Shown: positions 34,601 through 43,637, counted from the stretch's first letter. The stretch: 64,000 bases of DNA from an uncultured Thermomicrobiales bacterium (GCA_902806335.1 CADCWG010000014.1:1-64000); one strand, 5' to 3'. A program made the numbers and translations. The notes: generated by a model not told the origin, from the letters alone.

Positions 34601-36129
34601 AGGCGGCGGGAGCGGCGCCGGGATTCGAGCCGGGCAAGCGGGCATTCATCGGGGGCCACGGCGAGACGCCGACCCTGCTCGTCCAGGGGCCGCCGGGCAC
34701 CGGCAAGAGCTACACGACCGCGTTCGCGGTGCTGGCCCGGCTCCAGGGGGCGATGGCCGCGGGGCGCGACCTCCGGGTCGTGGTCGGTTGCAAGACCCAC
34801 GCGGCCACCGACGTCCTGCTTGCCAAGATCGCCGACGTCCAGGCGGATCTCCGGCGGCAGAAGGCCGCCCACCCCGCCATCTGGGCCGCCCACTTCGACG
34901 ACCGCCTCCTCGACGTCCCCCTCTATCGGCTCCGGCCCCGGGGCGAGCCTCCCGCCGGCACCCGCCCGCTCGTGTTCCGCGACGACCCCGAGACCGACGG
35001 TCGTAAGGTCGTCGAGGTCCTTCGCGGCCATGCGCACGTCGTCGTTGGCGCCACGCCGGGTGGGGTCTACAAGGCGGTCAAGGAGGGCTGGACCAGGGGG
35101 CTCCACGGCCATCACCTCGTCGACTGCGTGGTGCTCGACGAGGCGTCCCAGATGGGGCTGCCGGAGGCGGTGATGGCGGCGCTGCTGCTCCGCCCCGACG
35201 GCCAGCTCGTCGTCGTCGGTGACCACCGCCAGATGCCGCCGATCGTCCAGCACGCCTGGGAGGACGAGCCGCGGCGGACCTTCCAGGAGTATCAGGCCTT
35301 CGCGTCGCTGTTCGAGGCGCTCCAGGGCATCAAGGCACCCACGATCCGGTTCGCCGAGAGCTTCCGCCTCCACGCCGACCTCGCCGAGGTGCTGCGAAGG
35401 GAGATCTACCGGCACGACGGGATCGCCTACCACTCCCGGCGCAGGGACCTGCTGCCCCCGGTCGAGGCCGCCGATCCCTTCGTCGCGGCGACGCTGACCC
35501 CCGAGCACCCGCTCGTCGTCGTGGTCCACGGCGAGGCGTCCAGCCAGCAGCGCAACCCCTTCGAGCAGGACCTGATCGTGCCCCTCCTCGACGCGATGTC
35601 GGGGGGACTGGGGCTCGACCCGAAGGACGGCATGGGGGTGGTCGTGCCCCACCGCGCCCAGCGGGCCGCCCTCCAGGCGGCGCTGCCGCACCTGACGGTC
35701 CTCGACCCGCTCACGGGCGAGCCGGGCCGGTCGGCCGTCGACACCGTCGAGCGCTTCCAGGGTGGGGAGCGGGACGCGATCGTGGTCGGGGCGACCGAGA
35801 GCGACCCGGGGTACCTGCTCCTCGCGGGCGACTTCCTGCTCGACCCGCGGCGGCTGACCGTCGCCCTCAGCCGCGCGAAGCGGAAGATGGTGGTGGTCGC
35901 CGCGCGGTCGGTCTTCTCGCTCTTCAGCGCCGACGAGACGACGTTTGCCCACGCCCAGATGTGGAAGAACCTGCTCCGGCGGACCTGCACCGTGCCGCTC
36001 TGGTCGGGTGAGCGCGACGGGGTGCCGGTCGAGGTCTGGGGGAATGATCCGGCGCTGACGCCGCCGGCGCCACCCGTGCCCGCCGAACCGCCGGCCTCGG
36101 CGGAGAGGCCGGCGGTGCTTGCCCGATAG
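31630..36129 (+). CDS. TM0106-type Fe-S RecB-like nuclease fused to an SF1 (Dna2/Upf1-like) helicase
   Basis: This 1499-residue multidomain protein starts with an Fe-S PD-(D/E)xK nuclease (~28-300). It has first Cys EQCRRYL (C42), acidic residue VVGDVDLL, core LVADVKSSNSAK, the QxxxY motif RLQVAFYQAML and the Cys cluster KCDGCLYNEFC, as in TM0106/Cas4/Dna2 enzymes. An RNase-H-like segment (~430-610, VYLDAQHDHLTDRVYLLG) follows; its first motif reads DxQ, not DxE. A ~350-residue linking region separates this from the SF1 helicase: Walker A GPPGTGKSYTT (~1020), Walker B VVLDEASQMGLPEA, motif III VVVGDHRQMPP, motif IV AESFRLH and motifs V/VI ERFQGGERDAIVV and TVALSRAKRKM. A role in DNA repair, replication-fork processing or phage defence is possible. 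It stands alone, converging with the ABC transporter operon. Confidence 0.88.
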   Translation: MGQVAGGALGPAGDVLTVPPDGHGVRRLSPTDVSQFVRLEQCRRYLRLRLHERAVGRDFLSDLGVTAQAIPPLLTRSGVEYERRIETAVARRYPVWDFGGEGKASKTRTDDNAELVEAAVDLPPGASIVLLQPRLRVQLDGWLVVGDVDLLRLERDREGTLRALVADVKSSNSAKVEHRLQVAFYQAMLAALFAESGVACAEIALSILYRGPLSDPEPADAADVARLAAERAAALDHFGVDEGYLEIVADPDAYAGAVHDLVTGPTSVARTAAEAPFEAIPFHLTYKCDGCLYNEFCMKRSVEGDDLSLLPHLAEQEKAALRRAGIETTRDLAALKVLRQPGAGGATPGPTEADDPPELGRSRRSWDLVPAPGREADVRALAGTWRLGPRLDTLVHRAHRYRKYLGEPVEAPPWIPGTGYSSLPYTDAEHDPNLVRVYLDAQHDHLTDRVYLLGALVVGCEGGREVPTRRRSVVRMADGAPDAAAEAALFLRWVWDTLRAINDVAAPDAAGQPRAPIHLIFARDVEQRRLLDGLARHAGEVLGATPLYDFVTQLAGFDSSLVSYLDQEVRDHKNLPIVCQSLYSVSAHLGFQWNQPEPFRRVFRERIFDSQGRLDGTAGSVAPDDGAVWYTRRARFDSQLPLEYAYASWGDLGPPRHGAKDDLAPYREVTRDQLVAFEARRLEAIEHIARQFKGNRDTSKTPFLLPDLATFDGRARSLAGALDEFLTIERHVALQAWKRLRLAAPERRVLAGQTLIVRYHEADQDPEVVERNRDNLERQAQRDAFYAETAAGPDGKVKLSKEDRDATRWSQEGMAVRLRLDVSGVDCGLEETVALSTLRPGDSLILFPRTTVDRRLPREEQVPKMPTAKQLLHGARAWLTRISVETDPSGARVAFAEVRLGRENGHTDSRGYTFGPTFTAPLHAEECYTLDEDPNDYYGFWQAKVVDGLTAGGALNAVYARLTGAAPGRADWPAVAAAGQSQFLAGLDALKAAGAAPGFEPGKRAFIGGHGETPTLLVQGPPGTGKSYTTAFAVLARLQGAMAAGRDLRVVVGCKTHAATDVLLAKIADVQADLRRQKAAHPAIWAAHFDDRLLDVPLYRLRPRGEPPAGTRPLVFRDDPETDGRKVVEVLRGHAHVVVGATPGGVYKAVKEGWTRGLHGHHLVDCVVLDEASQMGLPEAVMAALLLRPDGQLVVVGDHRQMPPIVQHAWEDEPRRTFQEYQAFASLFEALQGIKAPTIRFAESFRLHADLAEVLRREIYRHDGIAYHSRRRDLLPPVEAADPFVAATLTPEHPLVVVVHGEASSQQRNPFEQDLIVPLLDAMSGGLGLDPKDGMGVVVPHRAQRAALQAALPHLTVLDPLTGEPGRSAVDTVERFQGGERDAIVVGATESDPGYLLLAGDFLLDPRRLTVALSRAKRKMVVVAARSVFSLFSADETTFAHAQMWKNLLRRTCTVPLWSGERDGVPVEVWGNDPALTPPAPPVPAEPPASAERPAVLAR

Positions 36130-36219
36130 CGGCCCGCTGTCTCGTCCCGTCGTTGGCTCCGTCTCCTGGACGGCGGGTCCGGACCGGATGCCAGGACTCT
36201 CGGCTCACGCGGGGGCCGC

Positions 36220-37170
36220 TCAGGCGCGCTCCTCGCGGACGTAGGCCTGGCCGAGCGCCGCGGGGGCGCCGATCCGCCGCCGGGCGGCGGGGCGGGACGC
36301 GAGGACGAGCGCCGCGACCGTGAACAGGTAGGGCAGCATGTTCAGGAAGAACGACGAGATCGGCACCCCGGCGCCCTGGAGTCGGAACTGCCCCGCCTCC
36401 ACCGCGCCGAAGAGGTAGGCTCCGAAGGCCGCCCGCAAGGGGTTCCAGCCCGCGAAGATCACCAGGGCGACCGCAATGTAGCCCCGACCGGCGGTCACGT
36501 TCTCGGTCCACCCCGGGTTGGTCGCGAGCGAGATCACCGCGCCGCCGAGCCCCGCGAGGGCCCCGCCCGCCACGACGTAGGCGACGCGGAGCGCCGCCAC
36601 CGGCAGGCCGAGCGCGTCCGCGGTCCCCGGGTTCTCCCCGAGTGCCCGCAGGTGCAGCCCCGGGCGGGTGCGGTAGACGAAGAACCAGAGGGCCGGCACC
36701 AGGGCGTAGGAGAGATAGACCAGCGCGTTTTGCCGAAAGAGGATCGGCCCGAGTTCGGGGAGGTCGCCAAGCAGGGGAACGTGGAGCCGGCCGAAGCTGT
36801 CCGGCGCCGCCCGCCCGACCAGGTCGCGCCCCAGGAACGCCGAGAGGCCGGCCCCGAACAGCGTCAGCGCCAGGCCGCTGACGACCTGGTTCGCGCCGAT
36901 CGGGACCGTCAGCACGGCGTGGAGCGCTCCGAAGGCGGCGCCGATCCCGAGCGCCGCCAGGGCGCCGAGCCAGGCCCGGTCGGTCCAGACGGTGACGGCG
37001 AACCCGCCGAGGGCCCCCATCAGCATCATGCCCTCGACGCCCAGGTTGAGGATCCCGGCCCGCTCGCAGAGCAGCTCGCCGAGGCAGGCGTAGAGGATCG
37101 CCGTCGCGGCGGGGATCGCCGCGGCCAGCACCGACGTCAGGAACGCCAGCGAGGTGACGTCGTCCAACAC
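36220..37170 (-). CDS. BMP-type ABC transporter permease (COG1079/YufQ-like)
   Basis: This 316-residue protein has about eight to nine membrane segments, starting LAFLTSVLAAAIPAATAILYACLGE. The branched-chain/nucleoside permease signature CERAGILNLGVEGMMLMGALGGF comes next, and VPIGANQVVSGLALTLFGAGLSAFLG follows. It is the second permease of a nucleoside-type ABC importer of the BMP/Yuf class. It starts 18 bp after the first permease's stop and is the last gene of the nine-gene purine operon. The window shows no clear terminator in the 90-bp convergent gap with the helicase gene. Confidence 0.92.
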   Translation of the reverse strand: MLDDVTSLAFLTSVLAAAIPAATAILYACLGELLCERAGILNLGVEGMMLMGALGGFAVTVWTDRAWLGALAALGIGAAFGALHAVLTVPIGANQVVSGLALTLFGAGLSAFLGRDLVGRAAPDSFGRLHVPLLGDLPELGPILFRQNALVYLSYALVPALWFFVYRTRPGLHLRALGENPGTADALGLPVAALRVAYVVAGGALAGLGGAVISLATNPGWTENVTAGRGYIAVALVIFAGWNPLRAAFGAYLFGAVEAGQFRLQGAGVPISSFFLNMLPYLFTVAALVLASRPAARRRIGAPAALGQAYVREERA

Positions 37171-37188
37171 TCCTCCTAGCCCGGTTCG

Positions 37189-38307
37189 CTAGCCCGGCTC
37201 GACGACGGGTGCCGGTCCGCCGGGGATCGGCGTGGGTCGGCGCCACGTGACCCGGTAGCGGGCAAGCGCCTCACCGCCGAGGAGAAAGAAGAGGATCGCG
37301 CCCTGGAGCATCGGGGCGACGGCGGCCGGCAGCCCCAGCTCCATCTGGAGCGCGTCGCCGCCGACCAGGAGCCCGGCGAGGAGGAACGCGACGAGGGCGA
37401 CCCCGCCCGGGTGGAGGCGTCCGACCCAGGCGACGATGATCGCGGTGTAGCCGTAGCCGGGGGAGAAGCTGCGCTGCAGCTGGTGCCCGATGCCCGCCAC
37501 CTCGCTCATCCCGGCCAGGCCGGCGAGGGCCCCGCTGAGGGCCATCACGAGCAGGATGTTGCGCGCCGTGGGGAGGCCGGCGTACCTGGCCGCCCTCGCG
37601 TTCGTCCCGGCCACCGCGATCTCGTAGCCCCACCGGGTCCGTCCGAGCACGAGCCAGAGGATCCCCGCCGCGGCGAGGCCGAACGCTAGGCCGAGATGGA
37701 CGCGGGTGGTCCCCCACTGGGGCAGCTCGGCGGCGTCGGGGAAGCGGGGGGTCCCCGGGAAGCCGAATCCGACCGGGTCGCGCCACGGGCCGTGGACCAG
37801 GTACTCCGCGAAGAGGATCGCCACGTAGTTGAGCATCAGGCTGGTGATGATCTCGTTGACCTGGAGGCGGGCGCGGAGAAGCGCCGGCACGGCGGCCCAG
37901 ACGGCACCGCCCGCCATCCCGGCCAGGATCATCGCCGGGATCAGCACCGCGGCGGGGGCGTCTGGCAGGACGTAGAGGGCCGTGCCGGACGCGGCGACGG
38001 CACCGAGGTAGAGCTGCCCCTCGGCGCCGATGTTCCAGAGCCGCATCCGGAACGCGACCGCCACGCCGAGCCCGGCGAGGAGCAGCGGGATCGTCTTGAC
38101 CAGGGTCTCGGCGACCCCGTCTCGGGAGCCAACGGCCCCGTCGAGCATCGCCCGGTAGACGGCGACCGGCGGCTCCCCTGCCGCCCAGAGCACGATCCCG
38201 CCGGCCACCAGGGCCAGCGCGACCGCGACGAACGGCACCACCGCCGAGGCCACCGCCGATGGCGCCGCGCGACGCTCCAGGCGGGGGGACGGGATCGCGC
38301 TAGCCAT
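37189..38307 (-). CDS. BMP-type ABC transporter permease (COG4603/YufP-like)
   Basis: This 372-residue membrane protein starts with a helix (VVPFVAVALALVAGGIVLWAAGEPP) and the family-typical VYRAMLDGAVGSRDGVAETLVKTIPLLLAGLGVAVAFR. The conserved LWNIGAEGQLYLGAVAA and VNEIITSLMLNYVAILFAEYLVHGPWRDP follow. These are characteristic of the first permease of BMP/Yuf nucleoside importers. Its start overlaps the ATPase stop by 8 nt, indicating translational coupling. Confidence 0.93.
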   Translation of the reverse strand: MASAIPSPRLERRAAPSAVASAVVPFVAVALALVAGGIVLWAAGEPPVAVYRAMLDGAVGSRDGVAETLVKTIPLLLAGLGVAVAFRMRLWNIGAEGQLYLGAVAASGTALYVLPDAPAAVLIPAMILAGMAGGAVWAAVPALLRARLQVNEIITSLMLNYVAILFAEYLVHGPWRDPVGFGFPGTPRFPDAAELPQWGTTRVHLGLAFGLAAAGILWLVLGRTRWGYEIAVAGTNARAARYAGLPTARNILLVMALSGALAGLAGMSEVAGIGHQLQRSFSPGYGYTAIIVAWVGRLHPGGVALVAFLLAGLLVGGDALQMELGLPAAVAPMLQGAILFFLLGGEALARYRVTWRRPTPIPGGPAPVVEPG

Positions 38308-39892
38308 CGGCCGCGAGCCCTATCGGTACCCCGTCGAACCCCGCCCGCTCCGTGCCCGGTTGTCCCGTCACGCCGGCCATCAGGAGCCCGAGCTGCTCGT
38401 GGTCGGCCGTGGCCGACTCGACCTCCCCGACGACGCGACCCTCGAAGAGGACGGCGATCCGGTCGCTCAGCGCGAGCAACTCGTCCAGGTCCTCCGAGAT
38501 CAGCAGGGTCGCCGCGCCCGCCGCGCGCTGCTCGCGGAGCAGGCGGTGGATAGTCTCGGTGGCACCGACGTCGACGCCGCGGGCGGGGTGGACGGCGACG
38601 ACGAGCCGTGGCCGGCCGTCGAGCTCCCGCCCGAGCAGCAGCTTCTGCTGGTTGCCGCCGGAGAGCCGGCCCGCCGGCGTCGATCGACCCGGCGCCTGGA
38701 CATCGTTCGCGTCCAGGAGGCGATCGGTGAAGCGGGCGATCGCCCGCCCGGCGAGCAGCGGACCTCGGGTCAGGGGACGGACGCGGTAGCCGCGCAGGAT
38801 CGCGTTCGCCGCCAGGTCCAGACCCCCGACGAGCCCCGTCGCCAGGCGGTCCTCGGGGATGTGGGCGACCCCGGCGGCGGCGACCGCCCGGGGCGAGCGG
38901 TTGGTCAGGTCCTGGCCGCCGATCACGACCCGGCCAGCGGTCGCGCGGCGCAGTCCCGTGACCACCTCGGCGAGCTCGCGCTGGCCGTTGCCCGCCACGC
39001 CGGCGATGCCGAGGCTCTCACCCGCGCCAACCCGGAGGTCGACCCCGTCCAGCGCGGGGCGCCCCCGGTCGCCCTCGGCGCGGAGCCCGACGACCTCGAG
39101 GACGGTCTCCCGCGCCGGGGTGCCCGCGGTCGGCGTCAGCCGACGGTCTTCGGGCAGCAGCTCTCGCCCGACCATCAGGCGGGCCAGCGATCGGCGGTCG
39201 GTCGCTGCGGCGTCGACGGTGCCCACTGAGCGGCCGCGACGAAGGACGGTGACCTGGTCGGCCAGGGCCAGCACCTCGTCGAGCTTGTGGGAGATGAAGA
39301 CGACGCAGAGGCCCTCGTCGGCCAGTCCGCGCAGCGCCGCCGCGAGGCCGGCCGCCTCCCGCGGGGTGAGGACCGCCGTCGGCTCGTCGAGGATCAGGAT
39401 CCGCGCGCCCCGGTGGAGGACGCGGAGGATCTCGACCCGCTGCTGCTCGCCGACCGAGAGCTGCCAGATCCGGGCGCGGGGGTCGACCCGCAACCCGTGC
39501 CGCTCGCCGAGCGCGTCGAGCTCCCGCTCGACGGTCGACGTGTCGAGCCGGAACCCCTGGCCCTGACGCCCCAGGAGGACGTTCTCGGCGACGGTCAGCG
39601 AGTCGACCAGCGTGAAGTGCTGGTGGACCATCCCGATCCCGGCGTCGATGGCGTCGCGGGGGGAGCGGAAGCGGACCGGCCGACCGTCGATCGCGACCGT
39701 GCCTGTGTCCGGGCGGTAGAGGCCGGTGAGCACGCTCATCAGGGTGCTCTTGCCGGCGCCGTTCTCGCCGACGAGCGCGTGCACCTCTCCCGACCGCGCG
39801 GCGAAGTCGACGCCGGCGTTGGCCACGACCTCCCCGAAGCGCTTCGTGATCCCCCGCATCTCCACCGCGGGTGGGGCGGCGTCCCTCGTCAT
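38300..39892 (-). CDS. BMP-type ABC transporter ATP-binding protein, two ABC domains
   Basis: This 530-residue protein carries tandem ABC domains, as in RbsA and YufO. Domain 1 has a full Walker A (GENGAGKSTLMSVL), signature LSVGEQQRVEILRVL and Walker B RILILDEPTAVLT. Domain 2 has a degenerate P-loop (GIAGVAGNGQRELAEV) but a good signature (LSGGNQQKLLLGREL), with RLVVAVHPARGVDVG in place of the usual Walker B/D-loop. One active and one degenerate site is normal for this class. It energises uptake by the two permeases that follow. It starts 42 bp after the binding-protein gene. Confidence 0.94.
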   Translation of the reverse strand: MTRDAAPPAVEMRGITKRFGEVVANAGVDFAARSGEVHALVGENGAGKSTLMSVLTGLYRPDTGTVAIDGRPVRFRSPRDAIDAGIGMVHQHFTLVDSLTVAENVLLGRQGQGFRLDTSTVERELDALGERHGLRVDPRARIWQLSVGEQQRVEILRVLHRGARILILDEPTAVLTPREAAGLAAALRGLADEGLCVVFISHKLDEVLALADQVTVLRRGRSVGTVDAAATDRRSLARLMVGRELLPEDRRLTPTAGTPARETVLEVVGLRAEGDRGRPALDGVDLRVGAGESLGIAGVAGNGQRELAEVVTGLRRATAGRVVIGGQDLTNRSPRAVAAAGVAHIPEDRLATGLVGGLDLAANAILRGYRVRPLTRGPLLAGRAIARFTDRLLDANDVQAPGRSTPAGRLSGGNQQKLLLGRELDGRPRLVVAVHPARGVDVGATETIHRLLREQRAAGAATLLISEDLDELLALSDRIAVLFEGRVVGEVESATADHEQLGLLMAGVTGQPGTERAGFDGVPIGLAADG

Positions 39893-39934
39893 GCGGTCCC
39901 CGGTGGTGGACTGGCCGCGGTCGCGCTGGGGCCG

Positions 39935-41119
39935 CTACGGAGCCGGGTCGCCCTCGACGCCCTGGACGAACCAGTTCATGTCGGTCCCGAGCAGCTGCTC
40001 GGCGGTGAGGGCGGTACCCGCCGGTACCTTCTCTGCTCCGGCCTGGTCGAGGATCGGGCCGGTGAAGATCGTGAAGATGTCCTTCTCACCGGCCTTGAAC
40101 CGGGCGATCTCCGCCTCGGCCTCGGCGCGCACGGCCTCGGGCACCATCGGTCCGATCGGCGCGAGGTCGACGGTGCCGTCCTTCCAGCCGCCCCAGTACT
40201 GGCCCGCCTCCCAGCTGCCGGCCTGGACCTGCTGGACCGTCTGGACGTAGAAGCCGCCCCAGGTCCAGATCGGCCCGGTCAGCACCGCCTGGGGAGCGAG
40301 CGGGGCCATGTCGGCGTTGTAGCCGACCGCGAGGCGGCCCCGGTCCTGGGCGGCCTGGGCGATGCCCGCGGAGTCCTGGTGCTGGGCGAGTACGTCGGCG
40401 CCGCGGTCGAGGAGGGCTTCGGCGGCCGCCCGCTCTTTAGGGGGGTCGAACCAGGTGTTGGTCCAGATGACCTCGACCGTTGCCGCCGGGTTGGCGGCGC
40501 GGACCCCGAGCGCGAAGGCGTTGATGCCGCGGATCACCTCGGGGATCGGAAAGGCGGCCACGTAACCGAGCCGGTTGGCGGTGCTCATCCGGCCCGCGAT
40601 CAGGCCGGAGACGTAGCGCGGCTCCTCGATCTTGCCGAAGCCGGTGCCCACGTTCTCGGCGGTCTTGTAGCCGGAGATGTGGACGAAGACCGTGTCTGGA
40701 AAGTCCTCGGCGACGCTGATCGTCGGCTCCATGTAGCCGAAGGAGGTCGTGAAGACCACCTTCGCGCCGTCCTGGGCGAAGCCACGGATCACCCGCTCGG
40801 CGTCACCCGGGTTCTCCGGCACGTTCTCCTGGTAGACCGTCTCGACGTTCGGCATCTGCTGGGAGAGGAACAGGCGGCCCTGGTCGTGGGCGTAGGTCCA
40901 GCCGAGGTCACCGACGGGGCCAACGTAGACGAACGCGACCTTGATCGGCGGGCCCGCCGCCGGGGAGGCGTCCTGGGCCCGCGCGTCCCGCGGGCCGAGT
41001 CCGACGGCGAGGGCGAGGCTGGCCGTCGCCGCGCCGCGGAGCAGGTCGCGCCGCGACTGGCGCGCGGCACTTGCCGTCGAGGTCACGTCCCGGTCCGAGC
41101 CAGCCGCCACGTCGCCCAT
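39935..41119 (-). CDS. BMP-family ABC transporter substrate-binding protein (Tat-exported)
   Basis: BMP-family binding proteins (PnrA/BmpA type) capture nucleosides or purines outside the cell. A Tat signal is visible: SRRDLLRGAATASLALAVGLGPRDARAQ. The mature domain starts IKVAFVYVGPVGDLGWTYAHDQG, a BMP signature, and continues KVVFTTSFGYMEPTISVAEDFPDTVFVHISGYK and RGINAFALGVRAANPAATVEVIWTNTWFDPPKE. The ATG at 41119 (MGDVAAGSDRD, 394 aa) has GGGAGG at ideal spacing and is preferred to the track's 41266. Placement directly after xanthine dehydrogenase genes suggests a purine such as xanthine, urate or a nucleoside as ligand. Confidence 0.93.
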   Translation of the reverse strand: MGDVAAGSDRDVTSTASAARQSRRDLLRGAATASLALAVGLGPRDARAQDASPAAGPPIKVAFVYVGPVGDLGWTYAHDQGRLFLSQQMPNVETVYQENVPENPGDAERVIRGFAQDGAKVVFTTSFGYMEPTISVAEDFPDTVFVHISGYKTAENVGTGFGKIEEPRYVSGLIAGRMSTANRLGYVAAFPIPEVIRGINAFALGVRAANPAATVEVIWTNTWFDPPKERAAAEALLDRGADVLAQHQDSAGIAQAAQDRGRLAVGYNADMAPLAPQAVLTGPIWTWGGFYVQTVQQVQAGSWEAGQYWGGWKDGTVDLAPIGPMVPEAVRAEAEAEIARFKAGEKDIFTIFTGPILDQAGAEKVPAGTALTAEQLLGTDMNWFVQGVEGDPAP

Positions 41120-41288
41120 CGTCGCCTCCCTCACCATCGCGTCCATCGTCAGACGTGTCGCCGCGCCCCCGTCCGGTCGGCAGTCGTCACCGACGCTCTG
41201 CCAGACGGGATCCTGGCGCGGTCTCCCTCGGGTTCCCGGCGTCGGGCCGCCGCGCCCGCCAGCCACGGCGCGCGGATCGGCCCCGGCG

Positions 41289-43637
41289 TCAGCTCCCGTC
41301 GTCGCTGCTGGTCGCGGGCGAGGGTGTACGGACTCTAGCAGACGTGCCGGGGGAGTCGTCTAGGGCGAATTGCACACGTTCGGGGGTGAAAGGTTGGTCG
41401 GTCAGCCAAACGCCGACCGCGTCGTGGATCGCGGCGGCGACGGCGGGGAGGAACGGCACTAGCGGCAGCTCGGCCATCCCCCGGGCACCGAACGGGCCGT
41501 TCGGGTCGGCCGTCTCGAGGACGAGGGGCACGATCTCGTCCGGGACGTCGAGCGCGGTCGGGAGGAGGTAGTCGTCCCAGGTCCGGGTGAGGACGAAGCC
41601 GTCGGCCATCCGGAAGTCTTCGAGCAGCGCGTAGCCGAGCGCCTGGGCGACCCCGCCCTCGACCTGACCCTCGATCGCCCGCGGGTTGATCGCTCGCCCG
41701 ACGTCGTGGGCGCTGACGACGCCGAGCACGCGGACCACCCCCGTCGCGGGGTCGACCTCGACCTCGACCGCCTGGGCGGCGTAGCCGTAGCAGTAGTTTG
41801 GGGTTCCCTCCCCCGTGATCGGATCGAGCGGGGTGGTGGCCGGCGGCCGGTAGGTGACGGTCGCCTCGACCCGCTCGTCGTCCGTTTCGGGCCACTTCGC
41901 CCGGGCGGCGGCCACGGCGTCGTGGACGGCTCGGCCCGCGACTAGCGTCAGCCGGGAAGCGGAAGCGCTGCCGGCGTCCGGCGCCTCGGCGCTGTCGTCG
42001 GCGACCAGCGCGACCGCCGCGAGCGGCAGGCGGAGCCCGTCGGCGGCGATCTGGCGCAGGGCGAGGTGGACACCCTGGCCGACGTCGGCCGCGCCGATCC
42101 GGACGGTCGCCCGCTCGACCTCGCCGCGGCCGTAGAGCTCGACGGTGGCGGTCGCCCGCTCGGGGAACCCGAAGGAGTAGCCGAGGTTCTTGATCCCGCA
42201 GGCGATCCCCACCCCCCGCCGCGGCCGTTTCCGGGCTATGCCATCGGTGCCGGCCGACGGCACAGCCTCTCCGGCCTGACGGGGAGCGGAGGACGCACCC
42301 GGGACGCGACCGAGCCCATCCCAGCCGATGCCGAACCGGCGCCGTGCTTCGGCGGCGCAGGCCTCGAGTGTCGCCAGGGCGCCGACGCCCGCCGGCAGCG
42401 GCCGCCCGGTCGGCTCGAGGTCGCCTTCCCGGTAGAGGTTGCGCTGGCGGAACGCGACCGGGTCGTCGCCGATCGCCTCGGCGAGGCGAGCGACCATCGA
42501 CTCGGCCGCGAACTGGGCCTGCGGCGCGCCGAAGCCGCGGAACGCCCCGGTCGGCACGTTGTTCGTCAGCACCGCCCGGCCGTGGAGAGCTACGTTCGGC
42601 ACCCGATAGGCGCCGGTCAGCAGGAGCGTCGCGGCCTTGACGACCTCCTGGCTGGTCGACGCGTAGGCCCCGGCGTCGGCGGTCAGGTCGGCCTCGACGC
42701 CACGGATCCGCCCGTCGCCGTCGACGCCCCAGCGCGCGCGGATGGACATGGGGTGGCGCTTCGGGTGGCCGAGCATCGACTCGGTGCGGTCCCAGACCAG
42801 CGCGACCGGGCGCCGCAGCGTCCAGGCGGCGAGCGCGAGCAGGGGCTGGACCGTGAGGTCCTCCCGCCCGCCAAAGGCGCCGCCGATCGCGGCGTAGCGG
42901 ATCACGACCTGCTCGTCGGGGAGGCCAAGGGTGCTGGCGACCTCGCGGCGGTCGTCGTGGGCCCACTGTCCGGCCGTCTCGACGACGACGCGCCCGTCGT
43001 CCTCGACCCAGGCGACCCCGGCCTCGGGCTGGAGAAAGGCGTGCTCCTGCCAGGTCGTGGTGAAGGTGGCCTCGAGCACCGTCGCCGCCCCGGCGAGCGC
43101 CCCGGCGGCGTCGCCCCGCCGGATCCGCACCTCGGTCAGCAGGTTCCCGTCCGGCCGCCCGGGCTGAACCAGCGGCGTGCCGGGGGCAAGCGCCGTGGCC
43201 GGGTCGGCGACGACGGGCAGGTCCTCGTAGGTGACCTCGACGAGGCGTGCACCCGTGGCGGCCGCCTCCCGCGTCTCGGCGGCGACGAGCGCGACGCGCT
43301 CGCCGACCCAGCGGACGACGCCTTCCGCCAGCACCGGCTGGTCGTCCTCGATCAGGCCGAAGCGGTTGCGTGGGACGTCGGCGGCGGTCAGGACCGCGAC
43401 CACCCCCGGGTGGGCCAGGGCGGGACGCGCGTCGACCCCGAGGATCCGGGCGTGTGGCCGCCCGGCGAGCACCGCCCACAGGTGGAGTTGGCCGGGGCGG
43501 GAGAGGTCGCCCGGGTAACGAGCGGCGCCGGTGACCTTGGCGAGCGCGTCGGGGCGCGGCGGCGACGTGCCGACGACGTCTCGCGGCGCCGGCGGCATCC
43601 CGGCGCGCCGGTGTCCGAGGGTAAGCATTCCCATCAC
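41289..43637 (-). CDS. Xanthine dehydrogenase, molybdopterin-binding subunit
   Basis: This 782-residue catalytic subunit belongs to the xanthine oxidase family. The small domain starts RPDALAKVTGAARYPGDLSRPGQLHLWAVLAGRPHARI. The Moco-binding domains contain IGGAFGGREDLTVQPLLALAAW and the GAFRGFGAPQAQFAAE motif, as in true xanthine dehydrogenases rather than CO dehydrogenases. The catalytic Glu lies in GARGMAELPLVP, where the usual GxGE reads GMAE. Its ATG overlaps the previous gene's TGA (ATGA). With the neighbouring FAD/2Fe-2S subunit it should oxidise hypoxanthine and xanthine to urate. Alternative Met starts lie at residues 2 and 4. No XdhC-type maturation protein is in the operon. Confidence 0.9.
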   Translation of the reverse strand: MMGMLTLGHRRAGMPPAPRDVVGTSPPRPDALAKVTGAARYPGDLSRPGQLHLWAVLAGRPHARILGVDARPALAHPGVVAVLTAADVPRNRFGLIEDDQPVLAEGVVRWVGERVALVAAETREAAATGARLVEVTYEDLPVVADPATALAPGTPLVQPGRPDGNLLTEVRIRRGDAAGALAGAATVLEATFTTTWQEHAFLQPEAGVAWVEDDGRVVVETAGQWAHDDRREVASTLGLPDEQVVIRYAAIGGAFGGREDLTVQPLLALAAWTLRRPVALVWDRTESMLGHPKRHPMSIRARWGVDGDGRIRGVEADLTADAGAYASTSQEVVKAATLLLTGAYRVPNVALHGRAVLTNNVPTGAFRGFGAPQAQFAAESMVARLAEAIGDDPVAFRQRNLYREGDLEPTGRPLPAGVGALATLEACAAEARRRFGIGWDGLGRVPGASSAPRQAGEAVPSAGTDGIARKRPRRGVGIACGIKNLGYSFGFPERATATVELYGRGEVERATVRIGAADVGQGVHLALRQIAADGLRLPLAAVALVADDSAEAPDAGSASASRLTLVAGRAVHDAVAAARAKWPETDDERVEATVTYRPPATTPLDPITGEGTPNYCYGYAAQAVEVEVDPATGVVRVLGVVSAHDVGRAINPRAIEGQVEGGVAQALGYALLEDFRMADGFVLTRTWDDYLLPTALDVPDEIVPLVLETADPNGPFGARGMAELPLVPFLPAVAAAIHDAVGVWLTDQPFTPERVQFALDDSPGTSARVRTPSPATSSDDGS

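Noticed and set aside
32554-35952. 1132-aa minus-strand ORF
   Set aside because: It is antisense to the nuclease-helicase, whose Walker and Cys motifs are clear on the plus strand.
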